This document shows, one piece after another, positions 38,673 to 56,049 of a stretch of 64,000 bases of DNA; within the stretch, counting starts at the first letter, position 1; the number at the start of each line of letters is the position of its first letter. The notes under the pieces were generated by a model. That model worked only from the letters and a program-made list of their open reading frames with translations. It was not told the origin of the DNA and ran no database searches. Position numbers and translations under genes: made by a program. The stretch lies in the NCBI GenBank assembly GCA_019095985.1, contig CM032661.1, forward strand, positions 25,229,944-25,293,943, read 5' to 3'. Source of the stretch: Streblospio benedicti. Taxonomy: Eukaryota > Annelida > Polychaeta > Spionida > Spionidae.

Positions 38673-40190
38673 GGTAGTGGCTAGGGAGCCGACGTCGGCT
38701 CGCCAGCCAACCCACTGTGGGTAGGCTAGGGACCCGACATTTTTCGGCTCCCTAGCCTACCCACAGTAATGTAGCTAGGGAGCCGACGGAAATATCTATA
38801 ATAGTAATGTATTAGCTTATCACTTTAATAAGAAATATATGACGATTACATTTTCCTGTTATCCTATATTGAATGTTTTGGTTACAATATAGTCAACCCC
38901 TTTTGTGCATATGTGATATTTGAATGAAAGATAAATTTAGATTATTCATACTGCTAAAGATGGTTATGTGGAAAGCCTAATTCAAGTACTACTAATAAAT
39001 TTCTTTCAATGAAATTGTACTTAGCACATAAGTTTATGTCAGAAGTATTCATAAAGTTGAATTCAAGAACTATGAATACATTTTGTTTTGTCCACTGTAA
39101 TTAACTAGATTAAAGATAAGTTTGGTTCATGAATTTCTTAACCAGTTAATCAGTCAGGTTACTAGTATTTGTTTGCTGAGAACATTTTATTTGCTGAGAA
39201 CGTATAAAGTGTTGCAATTAGGACTCCAAAGAAAACAAACAAAATCAAGTAAGCAAACACCTTTCTGCAAGAAAACTGTATAGTAATGTTGAGAATGTGT
39301 TACAGGTAGCATCATGGAATCAGGAATGATATATATGAGGAAAAGACGCTGACATATAAGGTTAATGGATGAAGAAAAATTTGATTTTAGTAGAAAAGAG
39401 AAAGTATTTTGATGAAATTGCTTGACAATAACATGCCATGTAAAGTTTTATTCACTGTTACATCCTTATTAGTATGAACAAGATGAACTATATGTATTAT
39501 TAGTATTATCTGAAATATGAAATTTTGTATATAATGATTTTTGAATGTCATTATTCAATTAAGTATTTAAAAGATATACATGTCTTTTATTACAACTGAA
39601 CTGACACTTCTTGTAACACTCCATAAATTCCCAGTAAATAAATCATTCTCAGCAAACAAATAACTTAATTGGTCAACTGGTTGATAAGACATTGACCTAA
39701 CTGACTTCTATTCAATTTAGTTACTGTGGACAGAACACCAAAGTCATAGTGCTTGAATTTAATTATATGAATACTGCAGACATATACTTAGCTACTAACT
39801 ACAATATCATTTAAAGAAATATCTGAGGAATACATACTTAAATTAGGCTCACTTGAAAACCATTGTTTCATGCAAATATCATGTAATATATACAAATAAC
39901 CATTATGATGTAACTAAATCATTCAATATAGGATAACAAGATGATATCTCAATGTAATCATCTTTAATGTTTTTATTATAAATATAAAAATAAATATGAT
40001 ATATGCATAAAAAGTGGTTGTCTATGTTGTTACCAGAACATTCACTATAGGATACCAGGAAAATGTAATCTTCATACATGTCTTATATAGTGGTAAAATA
40101 CACCCTACTAATGTAGATATTTCCGTCGGCTCCCTAGCTTACACACTGTGGGTTGGCTGGGGAGCCGACGTCAGCTCCCTAGCCACTTCC
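38673..40190. mobile_element. 1.5 kb full-length inverted-repeat transposon, Mutator-like
   Basis: Flanked by a perfect 9-base target duplication TTTATTATT (38664-38672 and 40191-40199). Ends are GG(T/A)AGTGGCTAGGGAG. The two halves are inverted copies of each other along almost the whole length, roughly 70-75% alike by eye. Both ends carry several copies of CTAGGGAGCCGAC. There is no coding capacity. Long inverted repeats with a 9-base duplication fit non-autonomous Mutator-like (MuDR) foldback elements. Other superfamilies with 8-9 base duplications cannot be excluded. Confidence 0.9.
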
Positions 40191-40199
40191 TTTATTATT

Positions 40200-40689
40200 T
40201 AGTATATGTTGTTATTTTTTTAATGTTGAAAAAGAAGCTGCAGTGTTCGAAATGGATCATAAATTATATTCACAATTTGAAGTTTTGGTGGTTTTTTTTA
40301 CAAAAACAGGTCGTAACATCGAGTATTAGAATCATGAGTAGCTATAACTGTAATTGTGTACACATGAGTGTTTGCGTGTTTCCCAGTGTTTGTGTTTTTC
40401 AGCCTTCTCTTCCACTAGCTGACATATGTGTGAGAGAGAAAGTTGTTCAATGCATTAATTAGTATTGGTCTTGGGTATTTCCATAACTATTATTGTTTGC
40501 ATATTATTTTCTGCTTTAAGCTCGCGTCATCAGACAATCATATGTCATTGAACGCGCGAAAGCTTAATTTTGTTCAAAGTAAGTGAGAAAAAAACAAGAA
40601 TTCATCACATTGTATAAGCCTTTTACTGAGACATTGACAAAATAACGTTAACATAACGTAGTTCTCGGTTGGTTCTTGACAGTAACTGC
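40200..40689. other. Intergenic stretch after the transposon
   Basis: AT-rich; presumably includes the 3' UTR of the minus-strand C1q gene that stops at 40690. No distinct poly(A) signal was chosen. Confidence 0.4.
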
Positions 40690-43600
40690 TTACTGACTGG
40701 CCAGTCGGAAGCCGCTGAAAGCTGTGTTTGCCTGGTCGTACGTTTGTCTCTCTGCGTTGGAAATCACAGCCTGAAATTCAACCAACCAAGTTTAGTTCTA
40801 CAAGACATCTTGTCCATAGCGCATTGTTAATATGAAAATACATAATTGAATTTCGGCAGAAAACAATCTCTTTAATCAACTCTGTATTCAAATCAGTAAT
40901 GAACGAGCCCATTGTTTTTGGCATGGTGCCTGGTACGTTATCGAGCCAACCCCCCCCCCCCCTTCCACGCCTGCACCTTCCCCTTCCCCTTTTCCGCTGC
41001 CAGCCAGTGTCGAAGTGAGAGGTGGGTGTGCGAGATGGTCCCATGTCCCACTTTGTGTCTTATCCTGTTTTACTGTAATGTGTATATAATGATGCAATAT
41101 TGGAGCATATCGGAGTAAAAAAGATACCACCCAGTCATTGGTCAGCGAAGTAAATACTTTAGTTTAGTTTTAGTGCACAGGTAAAACGTACAAACCTGCA
41201 CAAAAACAGCCATGTTGGGCTCACATCTGATCACCGCTTGGGTTGAAGAAGACTTGGAGTATGAGCTTCCTGGTAAGGTCACTTGGCCAGTCTTGGGGCC
41301 ACTCTTTGCCTCTGTTGTAATAAACATAATAAATGACGATGAAACTTCATTTTAATTAAGACTGCAATAGGTTTTAGTATGGTTTAAAATACGGGTCAAT
41401 GGTCTCTAATTCATTATAGTCATAGATGCATGACATTTAAGACCAACGCAATCGGATTACAAGCTCATTACTACTATCAAGATGTTTATGTGTTGTGTAA
41501 CTATCTAGAATCATGTAATAAAATGCAGATATCGATGATACCTTCGTCAAAACTGCCACGGTTTACCATAAGTCTTGCCTCCGCTGTAAAATGATAATAC
41601 CATAATTAAAAATTATAGTTGATTGTTTACCCGATTTTGAAACATGCATATACATATGTGTACCACATTGTCGTAAATGCATACATTTGGAGAATATTGT
41701 TTTCGTTCTAACTTATGTATGATATTGGATTTACCTTTTAAATATCTCTTGTGAATGACTTCTGTTATTTAATGGCATGCTTCAGCATCAAACATTATAA
41801 ATTAACTATTAATCCCTATTCAACAGCCATGCGTGTAAGTATAATAAGAATAAAAACAAAGCAAAACAATATCAAGATTCTAAAACAAAACAAGAGCAAA
41901 ATTAATGTAAAAAAAAACTACGTTGCGTGGCTTTTACCAGCTCTTCCGGTTTGATAATTCTCGCTGACTGTCATCACGCTCCAGAAGAAGGCGTAGAGGG
42001 CGTTATCAGGGCAGAGGAACGACCCAAACGCCGGGATGTAACCATTTCCCTTGTTGACGATGACGTCACTGTCAATGGATTGTTTATTGAATTATGTTGT
42101 AGTTATTTTTGCATCACTTTAATGAATAGTACATATACCATGGGTAATAGGAAATATTGACTAGCATAACCTATTCCAATGTACATAATAATTATCACAA
42201 TAATTGGAAAACTAATAAAAGTAACTTGGTGCTGTTTCTCGACGTGGATTGATGGCTTTTCATAAACTTCTTAATTCACACTCGAGCTACTACTGAATTT
42301 TTGGATTACGGATTATGTATTAGAGAGAAATTGATCCCTTGATCCCTTATAACGATAACGATACATTTATTCCAGGTCAACAATTTGAGTTTTTTTTATT
42401 TTTGTTGTGAAGAAAAGTATACAGTATCGGCTGAATGGCACATAAAGTAGCACCTGCATCCGCCTTATTGGTGATATTTTTGTGTAATCATCACTCACCC
42501 AAAGGACATTCTGGCTCCATCAATATATTCATTGTTAGCTCCAAGCTGTACAGAAAAGGCAACAGGGTTTGGGTCTGTGATCCGGAAGGCTGACCATGCT
42601 GAATCGTGTGCCACAAATGTCCTAGGAGCAAACTCACTCCTCAAACTGAACCTCTCACCAGCAAAACATTCTACTATTCTGGTTCCTGTAGGGGGAGCAA
42701 AGTGAAATGTCTGTAAGTGGACGTGATCCAGTTGAGGAAAAAATACGCGTAAATATTGATGTTAAAAACGGCCAGTTTTATAATGACCAAACATGTAAAT
42801 GGGGTGGCTGCCGACTTAGAAACCCAATATATTTATTACATTGGGCTGAAAACTCATTACATGGTTACACAGTATTGATACAGTTTTAAAAGATTGTGAA
42901 TGAACGATGTATCTTTTTAGTGGCTCACAGAGTTAGCCTAACTGAGTGATTCATACCTGTGGCTGTGCCTATAGTATTACTGCCACTTCCATGCCTGTTC
43001 ATATTGTTTATTTCCACATTCAAATAGTTATTATTGTTTTTGTACAAACGAGTTCCTCCAAAATCGGATGCTATGTTGGAAGAGACAGTGAATACAAAAA
43101 CACCATCAGTCTTACACTCGGCAAACCCATTATCGTACATTTCTCCAATATTGGGTGAGGCAGTATCATATGGAATGTTCGAACTCGTAGATTGTATAAC
43201 GGTATTCTCAGATAGATAAGCAGTGAAAGCGTCAGTGGATTCGAAATCACCAATCCAAAAAGCAGTAATTGATGAATATTCAGCTTCAATTTTATTACAA
43301 GAGTCAGGGTTGGGGTAGCCAAGAGCTCTAAGGTACACCCATTCTCCTTGATTGCATTCTACTATACTGCTCATTGATGATGATCCGCTCCACCTTAAAC
43401 CACCAATTTCTGCTGTTAATGGACCAATCTTCATTACTTCTCCACTCTTGTAGAGGGAAGCCCATGCTCTCCCACTAGGAGCATGCAGAGTCCAGTGGAA
43501 GGAGTACAGGCCACTTCTTGGACATTGATAAGCTCCAAACTGCTTCTCAAATGCAGAATCTGTGTCAATGATCTCATCATCAAATAGAATCAAAGAATCT

Positions 43601-43707
43601 TGGCTTATAGTAAAATCCTTAGAAAGCTCCATAGTTAAAGCAATTTCATTCGCATAGTATAGTTTGAATAGGTTAAGAATGAAAATTAAACAGATCATCC
43701 TACACAT
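40690..43707 (-). CDS. Secreted protein with three tandem C1q domains, minus copy
   Basis: Six exons join in phase to 435 residues: 43707-42957, 42685-42499, 42068-41938, 41583-41542, 41311-41196, 40770-40690. The N-terminus (MICLIFILNLFKLYYA) is a likely signal peptide. Three C1q-type units follow, each opening with an A(L/F)(T/S)(M/A/V)xLS-like strand. Unit 1 has FGAYQCPRSGLYSFHW and VECNQGEWVYLRA. Unit 2 has AECKTDGVFVFTVS and IVECFAGERFSLRS. Unit 3 has FGSFLCPDNALYAFFW and AVIRCEPNMAVFV, ending FSGFRL. Each unit keeps one Cys in the YxCPxSGLYxF region and one in the later strand, likely a disulphide. There is no collagen region. Proteins with a C1q head usually trimerise and bind ligands such as microbial glycans; in invertebrates many act as lectins. 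The mate at 45009 has the same exon layout; exons 3, 4 and 5 have identical lengths (131, 42, 116). Confidence 0.92.
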
Positions 43708-45008
43708 GGTTGAAAGCTGTCTTCTCCAACTGAAATGTTAGATAAGTCAAAAGTATCATTTTGGAAAATCGTATATAGTAGCTCAGGTTAAGAATAATGT
43801 ATTGAGAATGTAAACAATGTATAGATGTGTGCAATAAATAGTATTGTACACACTGCAATAGGATAACAAATATGCACAAAATAAATCATTCAACTCACCA
43901 GAGTGGTTTCGTATATTCAAAATGACTCAATTATCTAGATATTCCCATTAGATTCTATCTAATTTAGCATTAGGTGATAGCATTCTTAACAACTGGGAAA
44001 AGGCACATGTATGTTGATAACAAACTTTTGATAAAGTTCATTGAATTTTCACACCTTAGTCTATCCAGAAGTAGATCAGTGAATCGTATCAGTTTGTCTG
44101 CAATCGAGAAAACACGGTTTCAATTGCTCACATACTTATCTGACATTGCAAATCGAACAGGTATGATTAACTTTATATTATTTTCTGTGAAAATATCGAC
44201 TATTGACGTAAACACTGAATCTTGTATCCCTGTGAAATGAATCCACAATTTAATCAGTGTAAATCAAATGGGGACGTTGAAACACTGATTTTAAGAAAGA
44301 AAGTAGAGGACACCCACATATGCATTATATTGGGGAAATGATAGTGAAATTAAGAAGATAACAAGAATTAATTAAGCTGTATTCACTATTTGAACGGCAG
44401 CAGGTCCTCTCATTATTGCTCTATTTCTAAGTCGTAACTGCTGGTGAAAGGTTCGTCAAAAGAAGGATAAATTTAAATGAAATTTTCTAAAACTTATTGG
44501 TTAAGTAGTTTCGAATAAATAAATTCCTCATTTGATCTCATTCAAAAGAGCTAAAATTTCCAAAGATACAATGCTTTGTCGTTTTATATATATAGTATTG
44601 TATATTTTTACATCATAATTCCACATTTTATAATTACTATTTTACTTGTATTTATATGCAGACATTTTGCTTCATATAATAAGAAAATATTTCTATACTT
44701 TTGGACTTATTTTTGGAAATTTTAGCTCTGGTGAGGAATTCATTTATTCGAAAGTACTTAGCCAATAAATGTTAGAAACTTGTATTTAAATGTATCCCTC
44801 TTTTGACAAACCTAGTGATGTAGAAGAACAACAATAGACATAAATTGTTGTTGAATTCTGTACTATGAGTAAAAGGTGGGGATTGAGCTATAGTGATTTT
44901 ACACCTTATACTCTCCACTAACACGCAAGTCGTTCGTGAGTCATTGAAAGAACGCACACATAGATGAACTTTAAATATTGTATATTTCAGGACACAATTG
45001 TCAGCAAC
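43708..45008. promoter_or_regulatory. Intergenic region between divergent C1q genes
   Basis: About 1.3 kb separates the two start codons, so promoters of both genes should lie here. A 3' splice site at 44975-44990 (TTGTATATTTCAG before 44991) implies a 5' UTR intron for the plus gene. A foldback element occupies about 44483-44780. No TATA box was chosen among the many AT-rich sites. Confidence 0.5.
44483..44780. mobile_element. Foldback element between the C1q genes
   Basis: Left TTATTGGTTAAGTAGTTTCG and the reverse complement of the right end TTATTGGCTAAGTACTTTCG match. The match continues through AATAAAT.AATTCCTCA and GAGCTAAAATTTCCAAA.ATA, about 80 bases per arm. The AT-rich loop has no coding capacity. 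Target duplication not resolved. Confidence 0.75.
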
Positions 45009-48000
45009 ATGAAGCCATTCATCACGTTTCTGCTTCTAGCAACATGTGCATGTTATAATGTAAATGCAACAGCCCTGACAGTTGAACTGTCCAAGAATTA
45101 CACTATTAGTGAATCAAGCGCCATACTATTTGATAATGTGTCTATAGATGTTGATAATTCCTTTGAACGTCAGTTTGGAGCTTATCAATGTCCAAGCAGT
45201 GGCCTGTACTCCTTCCATTGGACTCTGCAAGCTCCTAATGGGAGAGCATGGGCTGCCCTCTACAAGAGTGGAGAAGCAATCAAGTTGGGTCCATTAACGG
45301 CAGAAATTGCTGGTCTACTCCCGAGCGGATCATCATCAATGAGCAGCATTGTAGAATGCAATCAAGGAGAATGGGTGTACCTTAGAGGTATTGGCTACCC
45401 CAACACTGACTCTTGTAACAAAATTGAGGCTGTATACTCATCATTGACAGCTTTCCGGCTTCAAGATTCTTCCCATGCTTTTACTGCTTACATGTCTCAA
45501 AACACTGAAATACCCACGTCTAGTACTAATGTTCAATATGATGCTACCTCGATAAATATTGGCGACGTGTACAGCAATGGGGTAGCCAGGTGCAACGCTG
45601 ATGGACTCATGGTCTTCACTGTATCTACAAACCTGCAGTCTAACAATGGGGCTACCCTCCTCTACAAGAACAACAATAATTTTCAGGGCATTGAAATGAA
45701 TTTGGTGTTCCGACATGCAAGTGGTTCTAATACATATGGCACTGCGGCAGGTGTGAATGACTATTAATTCTAAGTGATCTAATTGTTGATATACATGTAT
45801 AGCATTTCTATATTATAGAGAAATATTCCTTACTATCTTGATCCATCAACAACCTTTCATTGGTATAAAGTTACTTCTAAATCTTTTTGCTATTCAATTA
45901 TGTAGGAACTAGGATTGTGGCATGCCAGGATGGAGAATTTTTCAGCCTCCGAAGTGAACAGGCGCCCAGGACTTTTGTGGCGCACGATTCTGCTTGGTCA
46001 GGATTTATGCTTCCAGTGGACACGCCAGCGTTTTCTGTCCAACTTGGGTCGAACAATGAATATATCAGTGGGTCTACATTTCTTTTCAGGTAATTATTTT
46101 CACTGTTAGCAAATACTGTTCCAGTATTGATATATTTTGAATTTGTGCCCTGCAACCCCACATACACAAAATCTATGCATTGGATTTGTGGCAGTACAGA
46201 ACCAATGGAAAACCAAATATTAGTTATCTCAGACCACTTTCATAATAATACAAATAAACAGATTAGCATACTATTTTATTTTCAGTACTGTTATCACCAA
46301 TGTAGGTAATTTCTACAAGCCCAGCTTCGGAGCATTTATCTGTCCAGACTCAGGGCTATATGCCTTTTTCTGGAGTGTCATGGCAGTTGATGAAAACTAC
46401 AATGACAGAAGAGCAGGTATTTCATAATTCATTTTAACTGTTATTTCGTTGTATACTCAGTATTTGATTATTTATTTTTCTTAATCAGTTGTGACAGTTT
46501 ATAATCATTGACTCAGAAGGTTTATTACTCGAATTTGTCACCAATTTTTATTTCATATATGGATTTTAGCGGAGGCAGAGCTGGTTAGTTCAAAGGACGG
46601 CATCAGTAGAGGTAAATCTTTAAATGATAATGCTTCTAGAAGGTAGCATAATGACAATGTACAACAAAGCACAGAATATAAGTGTTAACCAGACAATGCT
46701 ATGTTAACCCAATTATACTGCATCAGTACTTACCTCACTTTAGATGAATCCCAAGCATCGGTAATTTGTCTACACAAAATAATCTGCCCAAATCCTCCAA
46801 AACCATGTAAAAAGATATTGTTGAAGACTCTGCAGGTTAGCTGCATAGTCACTGCCTCAACTTTAACAGCTACATTGTTTAAGTTCAACAATAGTTCTCG
46901 TTTGCAGTGCTGAAGCGAGGTCCTAAGACAGGGCAGGTGACTTTGCCAGGGACATCGAACACAAAATCATCTTCCACTCAGGCTGTGGTCAGATGTGAAG
47001 AAGATATGGCTATCAGTGTAAAGGTACATCATTTCATAACGAAAAATTATACAAACAAACAATCTTCTCAGTAATGTAGATGGATAAAAAACATAATATA
47101 AAAAGGCCGGATACCAGTATCAGAGAGTGAGATACTTGACATTTCTCTAATCAAATAAATATATATATTTTTTTGACGTGTGCTAAGGTCTGGACTCTGG
47201 AGTATATGTGAAGATTTATCTTTTATCAATAAAGATTGCTGATCTTGATATCATAATATGTATGATATGTATACGGAAGCAGTTGCTTATAAGGCCCAAT
47301 GCCTTGTTTATGTGCAGAAAATTTAAGGAAAAAGAAATATTATGATTCTTTATTATGATAATGAATATGATAAATGAATATGAAAGATATATAACGCATA
47401 GAAAATATTGGTATGAGGACGCACACAAGTAGTATAGAGAGAGACCTTTATATAATTGTCTACTCTATAAGCCAATAGCGGCTGCGTCCATTAAGCGCCG
47501 TTTTCTGCTGCTTGAAGCCCCATCTGAAGCTTCTGTAGACCACAGGCGCTCGCATCAAGAGACTTTACTATGCTAAACTTAGGGAGTTGAAAAGAGAATT
47601 TATTTAAAGAATGATCTTTCAAATTTATTTTTCTCAATTATATAGTCATAGGGCTAATAACAATTTAGTGTACTGATGCGACCGCCTATGCTGTAGACTG
47701 TTCAGTCTTTTCAACGCGAGTTGGTGGCTCTGCTGCAGTAGTCGTTCCTATCTTTTGGAATGCAAATACTAAGTAGATTGCTGAAAAACAAAAATAAAAC
47801 CTTCGTTAAAAGTATTATATCATTCAAAGTATTATAACATTCAATCTGCCTAAGTACATTGAAACTTCTACTCGCAAATGTTGTAATCATTATGAAATCT
47901 TTTAATTACTTTGAAGTTATACTTACTACTAGCTTCCCACTCTGATTGCCAAACTTCTTCTACGACCACCCTGCTTCATGGCCTAACCGTACGGAGGCAG

Positions 48001-49844
48001 TGCGGAGACCTTACGTTAGTACGTTAGTGGCAAAACCCACAGCGACGTACGGCAGCCGTACGGCAGCCGTACGTCAACTTCGTGCGAATTGCTCTAATGC
48101 ATTCATAAGGTAAAACCCACAGTGAAATTATGCCGTAAGGCGCCGCTGCCGTACGGCAGATTTCTCGATCGCCTAGGGGGGCAATTGATACGAACAAGCC
48201 GTACGGCGTCTTAGAGCGCCGTACGGCGTCGTATGGATTGCTTTAGTAACTTTTCTATTGGGTAAAATCCATACTGACGGATTGGTATCAAATATAGCCT
48301 TACGACAAATCACCTTAGCACACCTAAGCACTCCTGTAAATAATCCTTAGTTATGCATTTATTATTATTAAGTTGATTGAATGCCGTGTTTCAAACTTAT
48401 TTTACAATTATATTGTGTGCTTTAATTTAAACTCAGATAATCATGACATACGACAAGTTTTCTACGTTTATAGTCTAGTTACGTTTAGTTTCCAAAGTCA
48501 CCAGTATTAAATCACGTTTACGCCTAGAAATCTTCGGCATTTTAAGAGTGATATTGTGAACAGAAAACCAGTATACTGCTCGTTTCAGTACTTATATTCT
48601 GACGTAAATACTACGATTTTCTTAAGAAATCAGGTGTGCTAATTCCAGAGCCGTACGTCAAATAATATGATCCGCCACTGTGGGTTTTTAACCGCCGTAC
48701 GGCAGATTTGGCGTACGGCAGCCGTACGGCGAGCATCCGTTGCTGTGGGTTTTGCCCCTTAAACGCAGAGGATTTGACCGCACGTTGTCGGCACAGACAC
48801 AGTACTGGGGCCGTGTGTACCCTGTACCATGAACGTGCGGGTCCCGTACTTTTGTAATCACACGGTGCGTAGAGCGTAAGTTGTACGCGAGTACATCGCA
48901 CGTTCTATGCAAGTTGATCTCACGGCCACCTCAATAAAAACCACTCCGTGCGCCGACGCACTCATAACGCACGGAGCCCGTGCGTATGTGCCCACAACTG
49001 TGCTTCTGTCAATGCTTGCGGGAAACGTCGTAGACGCCGCAGACCTCAACACGCGACCACCGCCGTAAGCTGGAATGTGCCCCTCGCTTTAATATCTTCT
49101 TTTCATTAAGCACTTGTATGATATATTGTCAAACTATTGCTACCACAAAAAAGTAATCTGAAATAACCTCCTTGCTTTTAAGGTGAGTACCTACATAGTG
49201 TAGTGACTCAATATTTAAAAGAATAATAATCTTTCCAGATAAACCTTTCAGCAATATAAGGTTATTTTTTTATTAAAGTAGATATAAAGTCAATTATTTC
49301 AAATCAATGATAAAGATGTTTCAGATTTAAAACTGCATTTTTTATATTGTCAAAGAAAAAATTAAACACACTTTGAAGAATAAGTATAGAGCTATATAAT
49401 ATCTGCGTATCAATCTGTCAATGCTGTTTGTGATAGCTGATGCAAGTCCACCGTTGAAGGTTCATTTCACTGTATCTCGCGCGTGATTAAAAACATCCTT
49501 CCTTATATTATAAGGGACCATTCAGTATTTATGACAGGGTGGGGTAGGAGGATTTTCCAAAATTGCAGGGAAACAAATAATAGCCCCCCTCAAACGTCTG
49601 TGAAAAAAATTGTAACCCCCCTCTTTTTATGTGACAAAAATTCATGACACCCCCCCCCTCCCCCCCACCCCTGAGCCTTTTAATTCTGTAACACTCATAT
49701 TTCAAATACCTGATTATTCTACAAATACCTATTCATTTGAAATGTTTATTTGTGTTTTAGACTGTTGTATCAGACAGAGACAGGCAAGCATATGACGGTG
49801 CCAACACAGCCTTCAGTGGATTCAAACTGCCAACGTTCTCATAA
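45009..49844 (+). CDS. Secreted protein with three tandem C1q domains, plus copy
   Basis: Six exons join in phase to 432 residues: 45009-45750, 45906-46089, 46286-46416, 46570-46611, 46908-47023, 49761-49844. I start at the ATG at 45009 because a 3' splice site lies just upstream and the next ATG upstream (44964) falls inside that intron. Signal peptide MKPFITFLLLATCACYNVNA. C1q units lie at roughly 22-150, 155-284 and 289-430. Unit 1 has FGAYQCPSSGLYSFHW, VECNQGEWVYLRG. Unit 2 has ARCNADGLMVFTVS, IVACQDGEFFSLRS. Unit 3 has FGAFICPDSGLYAFFW, AVVRCEEDMAISV, ending NTAFSGFKL. Likely secreted and ligand-binding. The last intron (47024-49760) is swollen by a duplicated RNMT fragment and transposons. 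A poly(A) signal AATAAA lies at 49896-49901. Closely related to the minus copy. Confidence 0.93.
47497..47948 (-). pseudogene. Duplicated fragment of the RNMT 3' end
   Basis: Apart from a 150-base insertion and its 8-base target copy, this matches 50773-51064 almost base for base in the same orientation. It contains part of the last RNMT exon, the complete last intron and part of the exon before. Because the intron is present, it arose by DNA duplication, not by reverse transcription. It lies in the last intron of the plus C1q gene, about 3 kb from its source, and cannot encode a product of its own. Confidence 0.92.
47541..47690. mobile_element. 150-bp hAT-like MITE
   Basis: Exact 8-base target duplication CTGTAGAC at 47533-47540 and 47691-47698, with the intact target visible in the source copy at 50808-50815. 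Ends: CACAGGCGCTCGCATCA and, reversed, CATAGGCGGTCGCATCA. An 8-base duplication and CA-starting inverted ends fit the hAT superfamily. Confidence 0.93.
48027..48758. mobile_element. 732-bp TIR element with TTA target duplication, Harbinger-like
   Basis: TTA at 48024-48026 and 48759-48761. Ends G(T/G)GGCAAAACCCACAG are inverted. Subterminal parts of both ends are built from copies of GCCGTACGGC and related sequence, and internal copies of AAAACCCACAG recur. No coding capacity. A three-base TTA duplication suits PIF/Harbinger. Sequence just outside on both sides (47990-48023 and 48762-49075) has a similar GC-rich style, so this element may sit inside an older one. Confidence 0.8.
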
Positions 49845-50602
49845 TTTCTTGATAAATGCATTTTGCACAAACATGTATCAATTTCATGTGGTGCCAATAA
49901 AAATCAAGATAATGCTGGTCGAAGGTTCTTTATTGATTTATCAATAATTGAAATAGTAATTAATTAAATGCAGTGTTTTACTTTGTAATAACATACAAAT
50001 ACCATAAATTCAGTGATAGATAAAACACATATTCATGTACACACTTTTACATTACCAACATTATCCTTCAATCACACACACAATTTAACACCATTTGTAT
50101 TTGCATATTCTGTAAGCTTAATACATGATTTCCAATGTTTCAAAATGGAAACAATTACTTATTAAAAAATGTCTATTCTTTTTAATAAAATACTTTTGAC
50201 AGTAAGACAACAACCATAACATTCATGAATCAAAAGTTACATTGTAAAATTCAATTAATATCCTGATAATTTATCATGCATTTCATTCCAGTATTAATTT
50301 TGAATACATATGAAAGAGAACAAAAAACGAAAAACAGAATATAAAGGAAAAATAACATGCACTAACAACACACAAAAATTAAACAAAGAAAAAATATATA
50401 AATATACTGATACATAGTCTGGTCTCAATTTCACCATTGCTGCTTAACCAATTCAAATATTTAAGATGACATGATGGCAAAAAATTAAAAAATATATACA
50501 ACTATAAAATGAGTGGAAAAGAATACTTCTACACTTTAAGCCTTACGTATGTCATGAACATATACATGTACATGTATTTGTTCCCAAACAATTTTCCTTT
50601 GA
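49845..50602. other. Convergent 3' flanks of the plus C1q gene and RNMT
   Basis: AT-rich sequence between two convergent stop codons. It holds the poly(A) signal of the C1q gene (49896) and must hold that of RNMT on minus, which I did not single out. Confidence 0.5.
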
Positions 50603-55783
<5,181 letters not shown>

Positions 55784-56049
55784 TTATAAGAACAAAAGAA
55801 TCGTGGAGGGTAAATCTCAAAAGCACAGGTACGCATGTCAACAGAAAGAAGATATGAGAGAATTGTTTACAGAAAATAACTTAAAAGCATTTGCAGATAT
55901 AGGAACATACTTAACCGTGGCCCTTAGTGTATGTAGGAAGGGTGTAGCAACAAGTATCTCTCTGTGTCAAGATTCTGAACACTAAAGGTTGTACATGTAT
56001 GAGGGGCCAGTTAAAAAATCCTATCTGCAGGTATCCTCTTTGTCTATAC

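Noticed and set aside
48611-49052. Minus-strand frames of 64-96 codons
   Set aside because: They run through palindromic transposon sequence and cross its end.
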